A DNA stretch of 64,000 bases, taken from contig OZ059897.1 of NCBI GenBank assembly GCA_964057225.1, positions 17,484,001 through 17,548,000 of the forward strand, given 5' to 3'. The position numbers and the translations under genes are program-made. Shown here in pieces: positions 31,201 to 45,200 of the stretch (positions are counted from its first letter, which is position 1; every line of letters begins with the position of its first letter). Origin of the DNA: Auanema rhodensis (taxonomy: Eukaryota; Nematoda; Chromadorea; Rhabditida; Rhabditidae). The notes under the pieces were generated by a model. The model saw nothing but the letters and a program-made list of their open reading frames with translations, had not been told where the DNA came from and did not search any database.

Positions 31201-34200
31201 AAAAACATTTTGACAAAAATTTTTTCGAAAAATTTCAAAATAATTTAGCAAAAAGTAGATGTTTTTAGATTCCTTTTATCAAGGCAAAGACGATGGACAA
31301 TGTTATTCAACGAAAAAATTTATTCTTCAGGGTGAAAATCGAGGATATAAGTGTGAACTTATATCAGTTGATATATCGGTGCATTTTTAAGCTAGCGCAA
31401 ATCTGATAACACAGATCGACGCAGCTTAAAAATCCGCATCGAATGCACTATACTACATTGAGAAACGCTTAATACAAAAATTAGTTATGATCGTTTGAAA
31501 AATGATGCATTAGTGTATGTTGAGTTTCCATGTACACTCAACATTGCTTCCAAAAACAATTTGACAAAACTTTTTTCGAAAAATTTCAAGATAATTTAGC
31601 AAAAAGTAGATGTTTTTAGATTCCTTTTTTCAAGGCAAAGACGATGGACAATGTTATTCAACGAAAAAAACAATTCTTCAGGGTGAAAATCGAGGATATA
31701 AGTGTGAACTTATATCAGTTGATATATCGGTGCATTTTTAAGCTAGCGCAAATCTGATAACACAGATCGACGCAGCTTACAAATCCGCATCGAATGCACT
31801 ATACTACATTGAGAAACGCTTAATACAAAAATTAGTTATGATCGTTTGAAAAATGATGCATTAGTGTATGTTGAGTTTCCATGTACACTCAACATTGCTT
31901 CCAAAAACATTTTGACAAAAATTTTTTCGAAAAATTTCAAAATAATTTAGCAAAAAGTAGATGTTTTTAGATTCCTTTTTTTAAGGCAAAGACGATGGAC
32001 AATGTTATTCAACGAAAAAATTAATTCTTCAGGGTGAAAATCGAGGATATAAGTGTGAACTTATATCAGTTGATATCTCGGTGCATTTTTAAGCTAGCGC
32101 AAATCTGATAACACAGATCGACGTAGCTTAAAAATCCGCATCGAATGCACTATACTACATTGAGAAACGCTTAATACAAAAATTAGTTATGATCGTTTGA
32201 AAAATGATGCATTAGTGTATGTTGAGTTTCCATGTACACTCAACATTGCTTCCAAAAACATTTTGACAAAAATTTTTTCGAAAAATTTCAAAATAATTTA
32301 GCAAAAAGTAGATGTTTTTAGATTCCTTTTTTCAAGGCAAAGACGATGGACAATGTTATTCAACGAAAAAAACAATTCTTCAGGGTGAAAATCGAGGATA
32401 TAAGTGTGAACTTATATCAGTTGATATATCGGTGCATTTTTAAGCTAGCGCAAATCTGATAACACAGATCGACGCAGCTTAAAAATCCGCATCGAATGCA
32501 CTATACTACATTGAGAAACGCTTGATACAAAAATTAGTTCTGATCGTTTGAAAAATGATGCATTAGTGTATGTTGAGTTTCCATGTACACTCAACATTGC
32601 TTCCAAAAACATTTTGACAAAAATTTTTTCGAAAAATTTCAAAATAATTTAGCAAAAAGTAGATGTTTTTAGATTCCTTTTTTCAAGGCAAAGACGATGG
32701 ACAATGTTATTCAACGAAAAAATTTATTCTTCAGGGTGAAAATCGAGGATATAAGTGTGAACTTATATCAGTTGATATATCGGTGCATTTTTAAGCTAGC
32801 GCAAATCTGATAACACAGATCGACGCAGCTTAAAAATCCGCATCGAATGCACTATACTACATTGAGAAACGCTTAATACAAAAATTAGTTATGATCGTTT
32901 GAAAAATGATGCATTAGTGTATGTTGAGTTTCCATGTACACTCAACATTGCTTCCAAAAACATTTTGACAAAACTTTTTTCGAAAAATTTCAAGATAATT
33001 TAGCAAAAAGTAGATGTTTTTAGATTCCTTTTTTCAAGGCAAAGACGATGGACAATGTTATTCAACGAAAAAAACAATTCTTCAGGGTGAAAATCGAGGA
33101 TATAAGTGTGAACTTATATCAGTTGATATATCGGTGCATTTTTAAGCTAGCGCAAATCTGATAACACAGATCGACGCAGCTTACAAATCCGCATCGAATG
33201 CACTATACTACATTGAGAAACGCTTAATACAAAAATTAGTTATGATCGTTTGAAAAATGATGCATTAGTGTATGTTGAGTTTCCATGTACACTCAACATT
33301 GCTTCCAAAAACATTTTGACAAAAATTTTTTCGAAAAATTTCAAGATAATTTAGCAAAAAGTAGATGTTTTCAGATTCCTTTTTTCAAGGCAAAGACGAT
33401 GGACAATGTTATTCAACGAAAAAATTAATTCTTCAGGGTGAAAATCGAGGATATAAGTGTGAACTTATATCAGTTGATATCTCGGTGCATTTTTAAGCTA
33501 GCGCAAATCTGATAACACAGATCGACGTAGCTTAAAAATCCGCATCGAATGCACTATACTACATTGAGAAACGCTTAATACAAAAATTAGTTATGATCGT
33601 TTGAAAAATGATGCATTAGTGTATGTTGAGTTTCCATGTACACTCAACATTGCTTCCAAAAACATTTTGACAAAAATTTTTTCGAAAAATTTCAAAATAA
33701 TTTAGCAAAAAGTAGATGTTTTTAGATTCCTTTTTTCAAGGCAAAGACGATGGACAATGTTATTTAACGAAAAAATTAATTCTTCAGGGTGAAAATCGAG
33801 GATATAAGTGTGAACTTATATCAGTTGATATCTCGGTGCATTTTTAAGCTAGCGCAAATCTGATAACACAGATCGACGCAGCTTACAAATCCGCATCGAA
33901 TGCACTATACTACATTGAGAAACGCTTAATACAAAAATTAGTTATGATCGTTTGAAAAATGATGCATTAGTGTATGTTGAGTTTCCATGTACACTCAACA
34001 TTGCTTCCAAAAACATTTTGACAAAAATTTTTTCGAAAAATTTCAAGATAATTTAGCAAAAAGTAGATGTTTTCAGATTCCTTTTTTCAAGGCAAAGACG
34101 ATGGACAATGTTATTCAACGAAAAAATTAATTCTTCAGGGTGAAAATCGAGGATATAAGTGTGAACTTATATCAGTTGATATCTCGGTGCATTTTTAAGC

Positions 34201-37200
34201 TAGCGCAAATCTGATAACACAGATCGACGTAGCTTAAAAATCCGCATCGAATGCACTATACTACATTGAGAAACGCTTAATACAAAAATTAGTTATGATC
34301 GTTTGAAAAATGATGCATTAGTGTATGTTGAGTTTCCATGTACACTCAACATTGCTTCCAAAAACATTTTGACAAAAATTTTTTCGAAAAATTTCAAAAT
34401 AATTTAGCAAAAAGTAGATGTTTTTAGATTCCTTTTTTCAAGGCAAAGACGATGGACAATGTTATTTAACGAAAAAATTAATTCTTCAGGGTGAAAATCG
34501 AGGATATAAGTGTGAACTTATATCAGTTGATATCTCGGTGCATTTTTAAGCTAGCGCAAATCTGATAACACAGATCGACGCAGCTTACAAATCCGCATCG
34601 AATGCACTATACTACATTGAGAAACGCTTAATACAAAAATTAGTTATGATCGTTTGAAAAATGATGCATTAGTGTATGTTGAGTTTCCATGTACACTCAA
34701 CATTGCTTCCAAAAACATTTTGACAAAAATTTTTTCGAAAAATTTCAAGATAATTTAGCAAAAAGTAGATGTTTTCAGATTCCTTTTTTCAAGGCAAAGA
34801 CGATGGACAATGTTATTCAACGAAAAAATTAATTCTTCAGGGTGAAAATCGAGGATATAAGTGTGAACTTATATCAGTTGATATCTCGGTGCATTTTTAA
34901 GCTAGCGCAAATCTGATAACACAGATCGACGCAGCTTAAAAATCCGCATCGAATGCACTATACTACATTGAGAAACGCTTAATACAAAAATTAGTTATGA
35001 TCGTTTGAAAAATGATGCATTAGTGTATGTTGAGTTTCCATGTACACTCAACATTGCTTCCAAAAACATTTTGACAAAACTTTTTTCGAAAAATTTCAAA
35101 ATAATTTAGCAAAAAGTAGATGTTTTTAGATTCCTTTTTTCAAGGCAAAGACGATGGACAATGTTATTCAACGAAAAAATTTATTCTTCAGGGTGAAAAT
35201 CGAGGATATAAGTGTGAACTTATATCAGTTGATATCTCGGTGCATTTTTAAGCTAGCGCAAATCTGATAACACAGATCGACGTAGCTTAAAAATCCGCAT
35301 CGAATGCACTATACTACATTGAGAAACGCTTAATACAAAAATTAGTTATGATCGTTTGAAAAATGATGCATTAGTGTATGTTGAGTTTCCATGTACACTC
35401 AACATTGCTTCCAAAAACATTTTGACAAAAATTTTTTCGAAAAATTTCAAAATAATTTAGCAAAAAGTAGATGTTTTTAGATTCCTTTTTTCAAGGCAAA
35501 GACGATGGACAATGTTATTCAACGAAAAAATTAATTCTTCAGGGTGAAAATCGAGGATATAAGTGTGAACTTATATCAGTTGATATCTCGGTGCATTTTT
35601 AAGCTAGCGCAAATCTGATAACACAGATCGACGTAGCTTAAAAATCCGCATCGAATGCACTATACTACATTGAGAAACGCTTAATACAAAAATTAGTTAT
35701 GATCGTTTGAAAAATGATGCATTAGTGTATGTTGAGTTTCCATGTACACTCAACATTGCTTCCAAAAACATTTTGACAAAAATTTTTTCGAAAAATTTCA
35801 AAATAATTTAGCAAAAAGTAGATGTTTTTAGATTCCTTTTTCCAAGGCAAAGACGATGGACAATGTTATTCAACGAAAAAAACAATTCTTCAGGGTGAAA
35901 ATCGAGGATATAAGTGTGAACTTATATCAGTTGATATATCGGTGCATTTTTAAGCTAGCGCAAATCTGATAACACAGATCGACGCAGCTTAAAAATCCGC
36001 ATCGAATGCACTATACTACATTGAGAAACGCTTGATACAAAAATTAGTTCTGATCGTTTGAAAAATGATGCATTAGTGTATGTTGAGTTTCCATGTACAC
36101 TCAACATTGCTTCCAAAAACATTTTGACAAAAATTTTTTCGAAAAATTTCAAAATAATTTAGCAAAAAGTAGATGTTTTTAGGTTCCTTTTTTCAAGGCA
36201 AAGACGATGGACAATGTTATTCAACGAAAAAAACAATTCTTCAGGGTGAAAATCGAGGATATAAGTGTGAACTTATATCAGTTGATATATCGGTGCATTT
36301 TTAAGCTAGCGCAAATCTGATAACACAGATCGACGCAGCTTACAAATCCGCATCGAATGCACTATACTACATTGAGAAACGCTTAATACAAAAATTAGTT
36401 ATGATCGTTTGAAAAATGATGCATTAGTGTATGTTGAGTTTCCATGTACACTCAACATTGCTTCCAAAAACATTTTGACAAAAATTTTTTCGAAAAATTT
36501 CAAGATAATTTAGCAAAAAGTAGATGTTTTCAGATTCCTTTTTTCAAGGCAAAGACGATGGACAATGTTATTCAACGAAAAAATTAATTCTTCAGGGTGA
36601 AAATCGAGGATATAAGTGTGAACTTATATCAGTTGATATCTCGGTGCATTTTTAAGCTAGCGCAAATCTGATAACACAGATCGACGTAGCTTAAAAATCC
36701 GCATCGAATGCACTATACTACATTGAGAAACGCTTAATACAAAAATTAGTTATGATCGTTTGAAAAATGATGCATTAGTGTATGTTGAGTTTCCATGTAC
36801 ACTCAACATTGCTTCCAAAAACATTTTGACAAAAATTTTTTCGAAAAATTTCAAAATAATTTAGCAAAAAGTAGATGTTTTTAGATTCCTTTTTTCAAGG
36901 CAAAGACGATGGACAATGTTATTTAACGAAAAAATTAATTCTTCAGGGTGAAAATCGAGGATATAAGTGTGAACTTATATCAGTTGATATCTCGGTGCAT
37001 TTTTAAGCTAGCGCAAATCTGATAACACAGATCGACGCAGCTTAAAAATCCGCATCGAATGCACTATACTACATTGAGAAACGCTTAATACAAAAATTAG
37101 TTATGATCGTTTGAAAAATGATGCATTAGTGTATGTTGAGTTTCCATGTACACTCAACATTGCTTCCAAAAACATTTTGACAAAAATTTTTTCGAAAAAT

Positions 37201-39662
37201 TTCAAAATAATTTAGCAAAAAGTAGATGTTTTCAGATTCCTTTTTTCAAGGCAAAGACGATGGACAATGTTATTCAACGAAAAAATTTATTCTTCAGGGT
37301 GAAAATCGAGGATATAAGTGTGAAATTATATCAGTTGATATCTCGGTGCATTTTTAAGCTAGCGCAAATCTGATAACACAGATCGACGCAGCTTAAAAAT
37401 CCGCATCGAATGCACTATACTACATTGAGAAACGCTTAATACAAAAATTAGTTATGATCGTTTGAAAAATGATGCATTAGTGTATGTTGAGTTTCCATGT
37501 ACACTCAACATTGCTTCCAAAAACATTTTGACAAAACTTTTTTCGAAAAATTTCAAAATAATTTAGCAAAAAGTAGATGTTTTTAGATTCCTTTTTTCAA
37601 GGCAAAGACGATGGACAATGTTATTCAACGAAAAAATTTATTCTTCAGGGTGAAAATCGAGGATATAAGTGTGAACTTATATCAGTTGATATATCGGTGC
37701 ATTTTTAAGCTAGCGCAAATCTGATAACACAGATCGACGCAGCTTAAAAATCTGCATCGAATGCACTATACTACATTGAGAAACGCTTAATACAAAAATT
37801 AGTTATGATCGTTTGAAAAATGATTCATTAGTGTATGTTGAGTTTCCATGTACACTCAACATTGCTTCCAAAAACATTTTGACAAAACTTTTTTCGAAAA
37901 ATTTCAAGATAATTTAGCAAAAAGTAGATGTTTTTAGATTCCTTTTTTCAAGGCAAAGACGATGGACAATGTTATTCAACGAAAAAATTAATTCTCCAGG
38001 GTGAAAATCGAGGATATGAGTGTGAACTTATATCAGTTGATATCTCGGTGCATTTTTAAGCTAGCGCAAATCTGATAACACAGATCGACGCAGCTTAAAA
38101 ATCCGCATCGAATGCACTATACTACATTGAGAAACGCTTAATACAAAAATTAGTTATGATCGTTTGAAAAATGATGCATTAGTGTATGTTGAGTTTCCAT
38201 GTACACTCAACATTGCTTCCAAAAACATTTTGACAAAACTTTTTTCGAAAAATTTCAAAATAATTTAGCAAAAAGTAGATGTTTTTAGATTCCTTTTTTC
38301 AAGGCAAAGACGATGGACAATGTTATTCAACGAAAAAATTAATTCTTCAGGGTGAAAATCGAGGATATAAGTGTGAACTTATATCAGTTGATATCTCGGT
38401 GCATTTTTAAGCTAGCGCAAATCTGATAACACAGATCGACGTAGCTTAAAAATCCGCATCGAATGCACTATACTACATTGAGAAACGCTTAATACAAAAA
38501 TTAGTTATGATCGTTTGAAAAATGATGCATTAGTGTATGTTGAGTTTCCATGTACACTCAACATTGCTTCCAAAAACATTTTGACAAAACTTTTTTCGAA
38601 AAATTTCAAAATAATTTAGCAAAAAGTAGATGTTTTTAGATTCCTTTTTTCAAGGCAAAGACGATGGACAATGTTATTCAACGAAAAAATTTATTCTTCA
38701 GGGTGAAAATCGAGGATATAAGTGTGAACTTATATCAGTTGATATATCGGTGCATTTTTAAGCTAGCGCAAATCTGATAACACAGATCGACGCAGCTTAA
38801 AAATCTGCATCGAATGCACTATACTACATTGAGAAACGCTTAATACAAAAATTAGTTATGATCGTTTGAAAAATGATTCATTAGTGTATGTTGAGTTTCC
38901 ATGTACACTCAACATTGCTTCCAAAAACATTTTGACAAAACTTTTTTCGAAAAATTTCAAGATAATTTAGCAAAAAGTAGATGTTTTTAGATTCCTTTTT
39001 TCAAGGCAAAGACGATGGACAATGTTATTCAACGAAAAAATTAATTCTCCAGGGTGAAAATCGAGGATATAAGTGTGAACTTATATCAGTTGATATCTCG
39101 GTGCATTTTTAAGCTAGCGCAAATCTGATAACACAGATCGACGCAGCTTAAAAATCCGCATCGAATGCACTATACTACATTGAGAAACGCTTAATACAAA
39201 AATTAGTTATGATCGTTTGAAAAATGATGCATTAGTGTATGTTGAGTTTCCATGTACACTCAACATTGCTTCCAAAAACATTTTGACAAAACTTTTTTCG
39301 AAAAATTTCAAAATAATTTAGCAAAAAGTAGATGTTTTTAGATTCCTTTTTTCAAGGCAAAGACGATGGACAATGTTATTCAACGAAAAAAACAATTCTT
39401 CAGGGTGAAAATCGAGGATATAAGTGTGAACTTATATCAGTTGATATATCGGTGCATTTTTAAGCTAGCGCAAATCTGATAACACAGATCGACGCAGCTT
39501 AAAAATCCGCATCGAATGCACTATACTACATTGAGAAACGCTTGATACAAAAATTAGTTCTGATCGTTTGAAAAATGATGCATTAGTGTATGTTGAGTTT
39601 CCATGTACACTCAACATTGCTTCCAAAAACATTTTGACAAAAATTTTTTCGAAAAATTTCAA
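22266..39662. repeat. Satellite region with a ~3.5-kb (10-monomer) recurrence
   Basis: The distinctive GATAC/GTTCTG monomer lies at 22266, 25776, 28935, 32445, 35955 and 39465, that is 10, 9, 10, 10 and 10 monomers apart. Extra copies off this lattice occur at 25074, 30339, 31041 and 40518. Local dimers also occur (for example TTTTCAGATT at 33372 and 34074). Confidence 0.6.
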
Positions 39663-42249
39663 AATAATTTAGCAAAAAGTAGATGTTTTTAGATTCCTTT
39701 TTTCAAGGCAAAGACGATGGACAATGTTATTCAACGAAAAAATTTATTCTTCAGGGTGAAAATCGAGGATATAAGTGTGAACTTATATCAGTTGATATAT
39801 CGGTGCATTTTTAAGCTAGCGCAAATCTGATAACACAGATCGACGCAGCTTAAAAATCCGCATCGAATGCACTATACTACATTGAGAAACGCTTAATACA
39901 AAAATTAGTTATGATCGTTTGAAAAATGATGCATTAGTGTATGTTGAGTTTCCATGTACACTCAACATTGCTTCCAAAAACATTTTGACAAAACTTTTTT
40001 CGAAAAATTTCAAGATAATTTAGCAAAAAGTAGATGTTTTTAGATTCCTTTTTTCAAGGCAAAGACGATGGACAATGTTATTCAACGAAAAAAACAATTC
40101 TTCAGGGTGAAAATCGAGGATATAAGTGTGAACTTATATCAGTTGATATATCGGTGCATTTTTAAGCTAGCGCAAATCTGATAACACAGATCGACGCAGC
40201 TTACAAATCCGCATCGAATGCACTATACTACATTGAGAAACGCTTAATACAAAAATTAGTTATGATCGTTTGAAAAATGATGCATTAGTGTATGTTGAGT
40301 TTCCATGTACACTCAACATTGCTTCCAAAAACATTTTGACAAAAATTTTTTCGAAAAATTTCAAAATAATTTAGCAAAAAGTAGATGTTTTTAGATTCCT
40401 TTTTTCAAGGCAAAGACGATGGACAATGTTATTCAACGAAAAAAACAATTCTTCAGGGTGAAAATCGAGGATATAAGTGTGAACTTATATCAGTTGATAT
40501 ATCGGTGCATTTTTAAGCTAGCGCAAATCTGATAACACAGATCGACGCAGCTTAAAAATCCGCATCGAATGCACTATACTACATTGAGAAACGCTTGATA
40601 CAAAAATTAGTTCTGATCGTTTGAAAAATGATGCATTAGTGTATGTTGAGTTTCCATGTACACTCAACATTGCTTCCAAAAACATTTTGACAAAAATTTT
40701 TTCGAAAAATTTCAAAATAATTTAGCAAAAAGTAGATGTTTTTAGATTCCTTTTTTCAAGGCAAAGACGATGGACAATGTTATTCAACGAAAAAATTTAT
40801 TCTTCAGGGTGAAAATCGAGGATATAAGTGTGAACTTATATCAGTTGATATATCGGTGCATTTTTAAGCTAGCGCAAATCTGATAACACAGATCGACGCA
40901 GCTTAAAAATCCGCATCGAATGCACTATACTACATTGAGAAACGCTTAATACAAAAATTAGTTATGATCGTTTGAAAAATGATGCATTAGTGTATGTTGA
41001 GTTTCCATGTACACTCAACATTGCTTCCAAAAACATTTTGACAAAACTTTTTTCGAAAAATTTCAAGATAATTTAGCAAAAAGTAGATGTTTTTAGATTC
41101 CTTTTTTCAAGGCAAAGACGATGGACAATGTTATTCAACGAAAAAAACAATTCTTCAGGGTGAAAATCGAGGATATAAGTGTGAACTTATATCAGTTGAT
41201 ATATCGGTGCATTTTTAAGCTAGCGCAAATCTGATAACACAGATCGACGCAGCTTACAAATCCGCATCGAATGCACTATACTACATTGAGAAACGCTTAA
41301 TACAAAAATTAGTTATGATCGTTTGAAAAATGATGCATTAGTGTATGTTGAGTTTCCATGTACACTCAACATTGCTTCCAAAAACATTTTGACAAAAATT
41401 TTTTCGAAAAATTTCAAGATAATTTAGCAAAAAGTAGATGTTTTCAGATTCCTTTTTTCAAGGCAAAGACGATGGACAATGTTATTCAACGAAAAAATTA
41501 ATTCTTCAGGGTGAAAATCGAGGATATAAGTGTGAACTTATATCAGTTGATATCTCGGTGCATTTTTAAGCTAGCGCAAATCTGATAACACAGATCGACG
41601 TAGCTTAAAAATCCGCATCGAATGCACTATACTACATTGAGAAACGCTTAATACAAAAATTAGTTATGATCGTTTGAAAAATGATGCATTAGTGTATGTT
41701 GAGTTTCCATGTACACTCAACATTGCTTCCAAAAACATTTTGACAAAAATTTTTTCGAAAAATTTCAAAATAATTTAGCGAAAAGTAGATGTTTTTAGAT
41801 TCCTTTTTTCAAGGCAAAGACGATGGACAATGTTATTTAACGAAAAAATTAATTCTTCAGGGTGAAAATCGAGGATAAAAGTGTGAACTTATATCAGTTG
41901 ATATCTCGGTGCATTTTTAAGCTAGCGCAAATCTGATAACACAGATCGACGCAGCTTAAAAATCCGCATCGAATGCACTATACTACATTGAGAAACGCTT
42001 AATACAAAAATTAGTTATGATCGTTTGAAAAATGATGCATTAGTGTATGTTGAGTTTCCATGTACACTCAACATTGCTTCCAAAAACATTTTGACAAAAC
42101 TTTTTTCGAAAAATTTCAAGATAATTTAGCGAAAAGTAGATGTTTTTAGATTCCTTTTTTCAAGGCAAAGACGATGGACAATGTTATTCAACGAAAAAAT
42201 TTATTCTTCAGGGTGAAAATCGAGGATATAAGTGTGAACTTATATCAGT

Positions 42250-45200
42250 TGATATATCGGTGCATTTTTAAGCTAGCGCAAATCTGATAACACAGATCGA
42301 CGCAGCTTAAAAATCTGCATCGAATGCACTATACTACATTGAGAAACGCTTAATACAAAAATTAGTTATGATCGTTTGAAAAATGATTCATTAGTGTATG
42401 TTGAGTTTCCATGTACACTCAACATTGCTTCCAAAAACATTTTGACAAAACTTTTTTCGAAAAATTTCAAGATAATTTAGCAAAAAGTAGATGTTTTTAG
42501 ATTCCTTTTTTCAAGGCAAAGACGATGGACAATGTTATTTAACGAAAAAATTAATTCTTCAGGGTGAAAATCGAGGATAAAAGTGTGAACTTATATCAGT
42601 TGATATCTCGGTGCATTTTTAAGCTAGCGCAAATCTGATAACACAGATCGACGCAGCTTAAAAATCCGCATCGAATGCACTATACTACATTGAGAAACGC
42701 TTAATACAAAAATTAGTTATGATCGTTTGAAAAATGATGCATTAGTGTATGTTGAGTTTCCATGTACACTCAACATTGCTTCCAAAAACATTTTGACAAA
42801 AATTTTTTCGAAAAATTTCAAAATAATTTAGCAAAAAGTAGATGTTTTCAGATTCCTTTTTTCAAGGCAAAGACGATGGACAATGTTATTCAACGAAAAA
42901 ATTAATTCTTCAGGGTGAAAATCGAGGATATAAGTGTGAACTTATATCAGTTGATATCTCGGTGCATTTTTAAGCTAGCGCAAATCTGATAACACAGATC
43001 GACGCAGCTTAAAAATCCGCATCGAATGCACTATACTACATTGAGAAACGCTTAATACAAAAATTAGTTATGATCGTTTGAAAAATGATGCATTAGTGTA
43101 TGTTGAGTTTCCATGTACACTCAACATTGCTTCCAAAAACATTTTGACAAAACTTTTTTCGAAAAATTTCAAAATAATTTAGCAAAAAGTAGATGTTTTT
43201 AGATTCCTTTTTTCAAGGCAAAGACGATGGACAATGTTATTCAACGAAAAAATTTATTCTTCAGGGTGAAAATCGAGGATATAAGTGTGAACTTATATCA
43301 GTTGATATATCGGTGCATTTTTAAGCTAGCGCAAATCTGATAACACAGATCGACGCAGCTTAAAAATCTGCATCGAATGCACTATACTACATTGAGAAAC
43401 GCTTAATACAAAAATTAGTTATGATCGTTTGAAAAATGATTCATTAGTGTATGTTGAGTTTCCATGTACACTCAACATTGCTTCCAAAAACATTTTGACA
43501 AAACTTTTTTCGAAAAATTTCAAGATAATTTAGCAAAAAGTAGATGTTTTTAGATTCCTTTTTTCAAGGCAAAGACGATGGACAATGTTATTCAACGAAA
43601 AAATTAATTCTCCAGGGTGAAAATCGAGGATATAAGTGTGAACTTATATCAGTTGATATCTCGGTGCATTTTTAAGCTAGCGCAAATCTGATAACACAGA
43701 TCGACGCAGCTTAAAAATCCGCATCGAATGCACTATACTACATTGAGAAACGCTTAATACAAAAATTAGTTATGATCGTTTGAAAAATGATGCATTAGTG
43801 TATGTTGAGTTTCCATGTACACTCAACATTGCTTCCAAAAACATTTTGACAAAAATTTTTTCGAAAAATTTCAAGATAATTTAGCAAAAAGTAGATGTTT
43901 TCAGATTCCTTTTTTCAAGGCAAAGACGATGGACAATGTTATTCAACGAAAAAATTAATTCTTCAGGGTGAAAATCGAGGATATAAGTGTGAACTTATAT
44001 CAGTTGATATCTCGGTGCATTTTTAAGCTAGCGCAAATCTGATAACACAGATCGACGCAGCTTAAAAATCCGCATCGAATGCACTATACTACATTGAGAA
44101 ACGCTTAATACAAAAATTAGTTATGATCGTTTGAAAAATGATGCATTAGTGTATGTTGAGTTTCCATGTACACTCAACATTGCTTCCAAAAACATTTTGA
44201 CAAAACTTTTTTCGAAAAATTTCAAAATAATTTAGCAAAAAGTAGATGTTTTTAGATTCCTTTTTTCAAGGCAAAGACGATGGACAATGTTATTCAACGA
44301 AAAAATTTATTCTTCAGGGTGAAAATCGAGGATATAAGTGTGAACTTATATCAGTTGATATATCGGTGCATTTTTAAGCTAGCGCAAATCTGATAACACA
44401 GATCGACGCAGCTTAAAAATCTGCATCGAATGCACTATACTACATTGAGAAACGCTTAATACAAAAATTAGTTATGATCGTTTGAAAAATGATTCATTAG
44501 TGTATGTTGAGTTTCCATGTACACTCAACATTGCTTCCAAAAACATTTTGACAAAACTTTTTTCGAAAAATTTCAAGATAATTTAGCAAAAAGTAGATGT
44601 TTTTAGATTCCTTTTTTCAAGGCAAAGACGATGGACAATGTTATTCAACGAAAAAATTAATTCTCCAGGGTGAAAATCGAGGATATAAGTGTGAACTTAT
44701 ATCAGTTGATATCTCGGTGCATTTTTAAGCTAGCGCAAATCTGATAACACAGATCGACGCAGCTTAAAAATCCGCATCGAATGCACTATACTACATTGAG
44801 AAACGCTTAATACAAAAATTAGTTATGATCGTTTGAAAAATGATGCATTAGTGTATGTTGAGTTTCCATGTACACTCAACATTGCTTCCAAAAACATTTT
44901 GACAAAACTTTTTTCGAAAAATTTCAAAATAATTTAGCAAAAAGTAGATGTTTTTAGATTCCTTTTTTCAAGGCAAAGACGATGGACAATGTTATTCAAC
45001 GAAAAAATTTATTCTTCAGGGTGAAAATCGAGGATATAAGTGTGAACTTATATCAGTTGATATATCGGTGCATTTTTAAGCTAGCGCAAATCTGATAACA
45101 CAGATCGACGCAGCTTAAAAATCTGCATCGAATGCACTATACTACATTGAGAAACGCTTAATACAAAAATTAGTTATGATCGTTTGAAAAATGATGCATT

